A program made the position numbers and the translations under genes. Below, piece by piece: positions 47,979-51,206 of a stretch of DNA of 51,206 nucleotides (within the stretch, counting starts at the first letter, position 1; each line of letters opens with the position of its first letter). Under the pieces are notes generated by a model, which was not told the origin of the DNA, did not search any database, and was given only the letters and a program-made list of their open reading frames with translations. The DNA comes from Rhodospirillales bacterium (GTDB taxonomy: Bacteria; Pseudomonadota; Alphaproteobacteria; Rhodospirillales; Casp-alpha2), in the NCBI GenBank assembly GCA_013203595.1, contig JABMNT010000119.1, positions 1-51,206 of the forward strand. The letters run 5' to 3'.

Positions 47979-48269
47979 ATGGGTGGATCCGACAGAGACG
48001 GCACAGATCCGGCCTCGGTGACCGTGCGGGCCAGCAAGATCGCCCTGCAGGTCGAGCGCGAACAGCGCCTGGCGCGGGCGCTGCGCGACAATCTGGGCCG
48101 CCGCAAGGGCCAGATCCGGGCCCGCTCGGCCGCCGGTAGCGGCCCGGCCCCCGGCGAAACCGACGGGGGCGGCGGGGACGGCGATTCCGCTGATTCCGCC
48201 GATCCCGCCGATCCCACTGATCCCACTGATCCCGGCGAAACCGGAAAAACGGACAAAACCGGCGGTTAA
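47979..48269 (+). CDS. Small conserved-looking protein with basic middle and Asp-Pro-rich tail
   Basis: 96-residue protein of unknown function. The middle (VRASKIALQVEREQRLARAL, then RDNLGRRKGQIRARSAA) is an amphipathic basic helix. The C-terminus is low-complexity and acidic, made of D-S-A/D-P-A/D-P-T units encoded by nine-base tandem repeats (about 48181-48240). The ATG at 47979 is chosen for its AAGGAG ribosome binding site; an earlier in-frame ATG at 47898 lacks one. A hairpin with a T-tract overlaps its stop. Similar short basic proteins occur upstream of murA in related alphaproteobacteria as far as I recall; I cannot name the family. Confidence 0.65.
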   Translation: MGGSDRDGTDPASVTVRASKIALQVEREQRLARALRDNLGRRKGQIRARSAAGSGPAPGETDGGGGDGDSADSADPADPTDPTDPGETGKTDKTGG

Positions 48270-48290
48270 ACGTCTGTTAAACGTTTTTTT
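48267..48290 (+). terminator. Probable intrinsic terminator after the small protein gene
   Basis: AAACGT and ACGTTT arms with a seven-base loop, followed by a run of T to 48290. The stem is short but the T-tract is clear. It overlaps the stop codon. Confidence 0.5.
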
Positions 48291-48439
48291 GCCATAATCG
48301 GTGGACATTCTGGCGACCGGGGCTTGAGGCGGCACAGGCGGTCGGCTAAAAGCCTGTCAACGGGTGGCGACGGCCTGGGGGCTGTCCTTCATATCATCGC
48401 CGACGCCCGCCACCTTTAACCGACCCCGACGGGAGCACC

Positions 48440-49729
48440 ATGGACCAAATTCGAATTCGCGGCGGCAACCCCCTGCGTGGCACCATCCAGATCAGCGGCG
48501 CCAAGAATGCGGCGCTGCCGCTGATGGCGGCCTGCCTGCTCAGCGAGGAGCCGCTGGTGCTCTCCAACCTGCCGCATCTGGCCGACATTGCGACCATGAG
48601 CAACCTGCTCAGCGAACTGGGCGTCAATGTGTCGATGAACGGGGCTGCTCCCGGCGGCCACGGCGGGCGGGTGTTCAAGCTTGATGCGGCCGAGACCAGC
48701 GATACCATCGCGCCCTATGACCTGGTCCGTAAAATGCGGGCCTCGGTTCTGGTGCTGGGCCCGCTGCTGGCGCGCCAGGGCCGGGCCCGGGTGTCCCTGC
48801 CCGGCGGCTGCGCGATCGGCACCCGGCCGGTCGATCTGCACCTGAAAGCGCTCGAACAGCTGGGCGCGACCATCGAGCTGAGCGAAGGCTATATCGATGC
48901 CCGTGCCGAATCCGGGCTCAGGGGCGGTCATGTGGTGTTTCCCATGGTCACCGTCGGCGGCACCGAAAACATCCTGATGGCGGCGACCCTGGCCAGGGGT
49001 GAAACGGTCATCGGCAACGCCGCGCGCGAGCCGGAAATCACCGATCTGGCCAATTGCCTGACGGCCATGGGCGCCGATATCCGGGGCATCGGCACCGATA
49101 CCCTGAAAATCCACGGCGTCGACAGGCTGCACGGGGCCAGCCACACGGTTTTGCCGGACCGCATCGAGACCGGCACCTATGCGGTGGCGGCGGCGATCAC
49201 CGGTGGCGATATTCTGCTCAAGGATACCCGCGCCGACCTGATCGAGGCAGTCATTGACGTGCTTGGCCGGGTCGGTGTGGCGTTCGATGAAACCCCGGCC
49301 GGGCTCCGGGTCAGCCGCATCAACGGCGGCCTGCACGGCGTCGATCTGATGACCGAGCCCTATCCCGGTTTCCCGACCGACATGCAGGCCCAGTTCATGG
49401 CTCTGATGACGGTGGCCAGCGGTGCCTCGATGATCACCGAGACGATTTTCGAGAACCGCTTCATGCATGTGCCCGAACTGCGGCGCATGGGCGCCGATAT
49501 CAATGTCCAGGGCCGCTCAGCCATTGTCCGCGGCAACCAGAAACTGTCCGGTGCCCAGGTCATGGCCACCGATCTCAGGGCCTCGGTCTCCATGGTCCTG
49601 GCCGGGCTGGCGGCCAGGGGCGAGACCCTGGTCAGCCGGGTCTACCATCTCGACCGCGGTTACGAGCGGCTGGAGGAAAAACTCAGTGCCTGCGGTGCCG
49701 ATATCGAGCGGGTGCGGGACGCCGGTTAG
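48440..49729 (+). CDS. murA: UDP-N-acetylglucosamine 1-carboxyvinyltransferase
   Basis: 429-residue MurA, the enzyme that transfers enolpyruvate from PEP to UDP-GlcNAc in the first committed step of peptidoglycan synthesis. The N-terminal [20 protein letters not shown] contains the conserved K-N of the substrate site. The catalytic loop is [18 protein letters not shown] with Cys124 (the fosfomycin-sensitive cysteine). [20 protein letters not shown] and [15 protein letters not shown] are typical of the second half, and [15 protein letters not shown] lies near the C-terminus. Length and motifs are complete. Single gene with its own upstream gap of 150 bp. Confidence 0.97.
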   Translation: MDQIRIRGGNPLRGTIQISGAKNAALPLMAACLLSEEPLVLSNLPHLADIATMSNLLSELGVNVSMNGAAPGGHGGRVFKLDAAETSDTIAPYDLVRKMRASVLVLGPLLARQGRARVSLPGGCAIGTRPVDLHLKALEQLGATIELSEGYIDARAESGLRGGHVVFPMVTVGGTENILMAATLARGETVIGNAAREPEITDLANCLTAMGADIRGIGTDTLKIHGVDRLHGASHTVLPDRIETGTYAVAAAITGGDILLKDTRADLIEAVIDVLGRVGVAFDETPAGLRVSRINGGLHGVDLMTEPYPGFPTDMQAQFMALMTVASGASMITETIFENRFMHVPELRRMGADINVQGRSAIVRGNQKLSGAQVMATDLRASVSMVLAGLAARGETLVSRVYHLDRGYERLEEKLSACGADIERVRDAG

Positions 49730-49815
49730 TGCCGGGGGAAAAGTAGGTTCGATAGCAAACAACCAAGGGCAGCCGATGTTGCAACAGGCCGATCGTCGCA
49801 AAAAGAGGGCTTGCA

Positions 49816-49853
49816 GTTCATTCTGTGAACATATATTTGTTCACAGAATGAAC
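49816..49853. promoter_or_regulatory. 38-bp palindromic operator upstream of the EPS-type regulator
   Basis: Two exactly complementary 16-base arms (GTTCATTCTGTGAACA and its complement) around a six-base TATATT spacer. Each arm is itself a GTTCA-N5-TGAAC inverted repeat, so two dimer sites face each other. It lies 38 bp before the probable start of the winged-helix gene and overlaps a TTGCAG/TATATT promoter-like pair with a short spacer. A GTTCACATGA half-match recurs at the start of the gene at 50813. Autoregulation is the likely role. Confidence 0.7.
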
Positions 49854-49891
49854 GATGTCTTTATACGACTGCTGAATGCTGGGAACCGGCC

Positions 49892-50547
49892 TTGCCCAAC
49901 GAAAATTATAGCCAGAGCGAAGCGGAAGTGACCCTGGGGTTGCTGAAGGCCGTTCATCAGGACCAGTCCTCACCCAGCGCCTGGCCGCTAAGGAACTGGG
50001 TATTGCTCTCGGCCTGGTAAATACCTATTTGAAACGCTGCGTAAAAGCTGGTCTGATCAAGGTCAGGCAGGCCCCGACCAGTCGTTATGGCTATTATCTG
50101 ACGCCAAAGGGCTTTGCCGAAAAAACCCGGCTGACCGCTACATATCTATCGCAATCGATGTCGTTCTTTCGGTTGGTCCGCGTCGAGAGCGACGAATTAC
50201 TGGCTTTTTGCGCGGATCGCGGATGGCGCCGCATTGTTCTGGTCGGTAAAAGCGAGTTGTGTGAAATCACGGTTCTGGGGGCGTCCGATCACCCGGTTGA
50301 TCTGGTCGCCATCGTTGATGCGCAGGCCGTGCAAACCACCGGCACATTCATGGGCATTCCAGTGCGCGCCTCAACCGATGCGGTTGAAGCGGTTGATGCG
50401 TTTATGATTACCGATATGACCACTCCCCAGAAAACCTATGATGAACTCGTTGCTGCATTTGTGCCCATGCGGGTTCTGGCCATGCCGTTTCTCGGCATCC
50501 ACCAGAGTTCGGGGGGCTTCGCTTCCTACAAAGGCGGCGTGATATGA
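49892..50547 (+). CDS. Winged-helix (EPS-associated MarR-like) regulator with C-terminal sensor-like domain, one-base frameshift
   Basis: The N-terminal part reads TTG-initiated PNENYSQSEAEVTLGLLKAV up to about 49969. The continuation LTQRLAAKELGIALGLVNTY, then KRCVKAGLIKV and RYGYYLTPKGFAEKTRLT, is in the next frame. Joining them needs one inserted base in the TCC at about 49967-49969 and then gives a complete winged helix of the type found at the head of exopolysaccharide loci. The second half (about residues 105-218) has a Rossmann-like CoA/nucleotide-binding pattern (RRIVLVGKSELCEITVLGA, VDLVAIVDAQ). Read without correction, only 50029-50547 or a similar 3' part would be made. A sequencing error is as likely as a real mutation. 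Confidence 0.72.
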
Positions 50548-50730
50548 GCACAGACGGGCGCGTCGGCAGGCATTTCCCAGGCTTTACCGGGCGGGCGGTT
50601 ACCGGGCAGCAAGCTGTCCCGCCTGATTTGGTAATTAACCGGCGGCGGGCCCTGCAAGCCGATAAGGCTTGCGGTTAAGCCGGCGTTAGAACAATGGCCC
50701 GGCACAGTAAGCCGGGCTTCGATAGGAACA

Positions 50731-50770
50731 GGCAGTCTGGTGGCTTTTCACCCAGACTGCGGTAGCTTGC
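50731..50770 (+). promoter_or_regulatory. JUMPstart/ops-like element
   Basis: A 9-bp perfect stem GCAGTCTGG/CCAGACTGC (50732-50740 and 50752-50760) leads straight into GCGGTAGCTTG (50759-50769). The ops core of enterobacterial JUMPstart elements is GGCGGTAGCGTG; ten of twelve positions agree at 50758-50769. The upstream CTGGTGGCTTTTCACCCAG also lines up with the CTGGTAGCTGTTAAGCCAG part of JUMPstart. It lies 43 bp before the sugar reductase start. Confidence 0.65.
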
Positions 50771-50790
50771 CCGGATCAAACCGGATCAAA
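50771..50790 (+). repeat. Tandem 10-bp direct repeat CCGGATCAAA
   Basis: Two exact adjacent copies between the JUMPstart-like element and the sugar reductase start. Confidence 0.75.
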
Positions 50791-50812
50791 TCTAAATGTT
50801 GTAAAAGTTCAC

Positions 50813-51206
50813 ATGACGGAAAACCGACCCCACCATTGGATGATTACCGGCGCCAGCGGATTGTTGGGGCATGCCCTGTGCGGGCAATTGGTGGCGGACC
50901 AGAAGACCGTATCGGCTTTGAAATCAACCCATGATGTGGGTATTGATGGGTTGCGGGAATTTGCCGTCGATATTACCGAGGCCGGTTTAGTTCAAAAAAT
51001 AATCCGGGATATGAACCCCGACGTCATTGTTCACGCGGCTGGAATTACAAACGTCGATGAATGCGAAAACGACCCGGCCCTTGCCCAGGCCGTTCATGTG
51101 GAAGGTTCGCGCCACATTGCCAGGGAGGCACAATTGCGGAGCATTCCCCTGGTCTATATTTCTACACCCACATTATTCATGACTACCGTCGGATTTAATC
51201 GGAGCA
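50813..51206 (+). CDS. RmlD-like NAD(P)-dependent sugar reductase/epimerase, 3' end outside window
   Basis: The 131 visible codons encode the N-terminal Rossmann part of an extended short-chain dehydrogenase of the dTDP-4-dehydrorhamnose reductase type: WMITGASGLLGHALCGQLV (the G-A-S-G-x-L-G nucleotide site), then FAVDITE and NPDVIVHAAGITNVDECENDP, typical of RmlD, and IPLVYISTPTLF, where RmlD has YISTDYVF-like sequence. It probably makes a deoxysugar for a polysaccharide. It is the first gene after the regulator and the JUMPstart-like leader, so it probably begins a second glycan operon. Confidence 0.85.
   Translation, partial: MTENRPHHWMITGASGLLGHALCGQLVADQKTVSALKSTHDVGIDGLREFAVDITEAGLVQKIIRDMNPDVIVHAAGITNVDECENDPALAQAVHVEGSRHIAREAQLRSIPLVYISTPTLFMTTVGFNRS

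Larger units (their letters stand above)
50548..50812 (+). other. 265-bp leader region with serial stem-loops before the sugar reductase gene
   Basis: No gene. It contains a perfect hairpin GCAAGCC-gataa-GGCTTGC (50654-50672), a second GCCCGGC-acagtaa-GCCGGGC (50697-50717), the JUMPstart-like element (50731-50770) and a tandem CCGGATCAAA repeat (50771-50790). The arrangement suggests a structured 5' untranslated RNA. Confidence 0.6.

Noticed and set aside
50029-50547. 172-codon frame starting MKRCVKAG as a complete gene
   Set aside because: It would start inside the winged helix; the preceding sequence in the other frame supplies the missing part, so a frameshifted longer gene is the better reading.

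Overview
The window (51,206 bp, GC-rich with several AT-richer islands) looks like a chromosome segment of a free-living Gram-negative alphaproteobacterium, probably Rhodospirillales-like. The indications are a tripartite tricarboxylate transporter with its own two-component system, a Mo-hydroxylase operon of the aerobic CO-dehydrogenase type, an outer-membrane barrel protein, a Wzm/Wzt O-polysaccharide exporter, several likely TTG/GTG starts, and tRNA-Thr next to murA. The taxonomic placement is inference.

Region 1 (1-5207): Mo-hydroxylase operon on the minus strand (2Fe-2S, FAD and, cut by the window edge, molybdopterin subunits) with the maturation factor XdhC/CoxI and a divergent MocA-like cofactor nucleotidyltransferase. 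Region 2 (5192-12273): a secreted or anchored DUF3179 protein, a soluble multi-PAS histidine kinase, a NIPSNAP protein, and a TctE/TctD-like two-component pair divergent from a periplasmic binding protein. Region 3 (12467-17057): tctC-tctB-tctA followed at once by an AtuA-family gene and a DUF4387 gene, probably a carboxylate uptake and catabolism operon controlled by the TctDE pair. Region 4 (17383-21426): a 1347-residue MASE1-CHASE-PAS-PAS-HisKA-HATPase-REC-HPt hybrid kinase.

Region 5 (21423-25145, minus strand): a compact RiPP operon and the best candidate for an undescribed system. It has an oxygenase-like protein, a radical SAM/SPASM maturase resembling the three-residue-cyclophane formers (GrrM/OscB type), a 160-residue precursor with an internal twin-arginine signal and a C-terminal tail of eight aromatic-x-Asn motifs, and a GT9-family glycosyltransferase.

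Region 6 (25619-43742): a surface-polysaccharide locus. It holds a B12-binding-type radical SAM protein, GT4 glycosyltransferases, a left-handed-beta-helix acyltransferase, a DegT aminotransferase, the Wzt/Wzm ABC exporter, a membrane-anchored SGNH hydrolase and an asparagine-synthetase-like amidotransferase. Two of its proteins (a cytoplasmic glycosyltransferase and the SGNH hydrolase) share an unnamed domain of about 80 residues. Short dispersed palindromes and a 167-bp inverted repeat lie in the non-coding gaps.

Region 7 (43959-47844): the remnant of an integrated element at tRNA-Thr. A 3'-truncated autotransporter-barrel gene and a 3'-truncated hsdR meet tail to tail at about 44753. Then come 633 bp packed with perfect palindromes of two sequence families, a small helix-turn-helix protein, and a tyrosine integrase whose frame runs antisense through the tRNA-Thr gene.

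Region 8 (47756-51206): tRNA-Thr, a small acidic-tailed protein, murA, a winged-helix regulator with a one-base frameshift and a 38-bp palindromic operator, then a leader of stem-loops ending in a JUMPstart/ops-like element, directly before an RmlD-type sugar reductase that runs off the window. This looks like the start of a second polysaccharide operon, possibly under NusG/RfaH-type antitermination.
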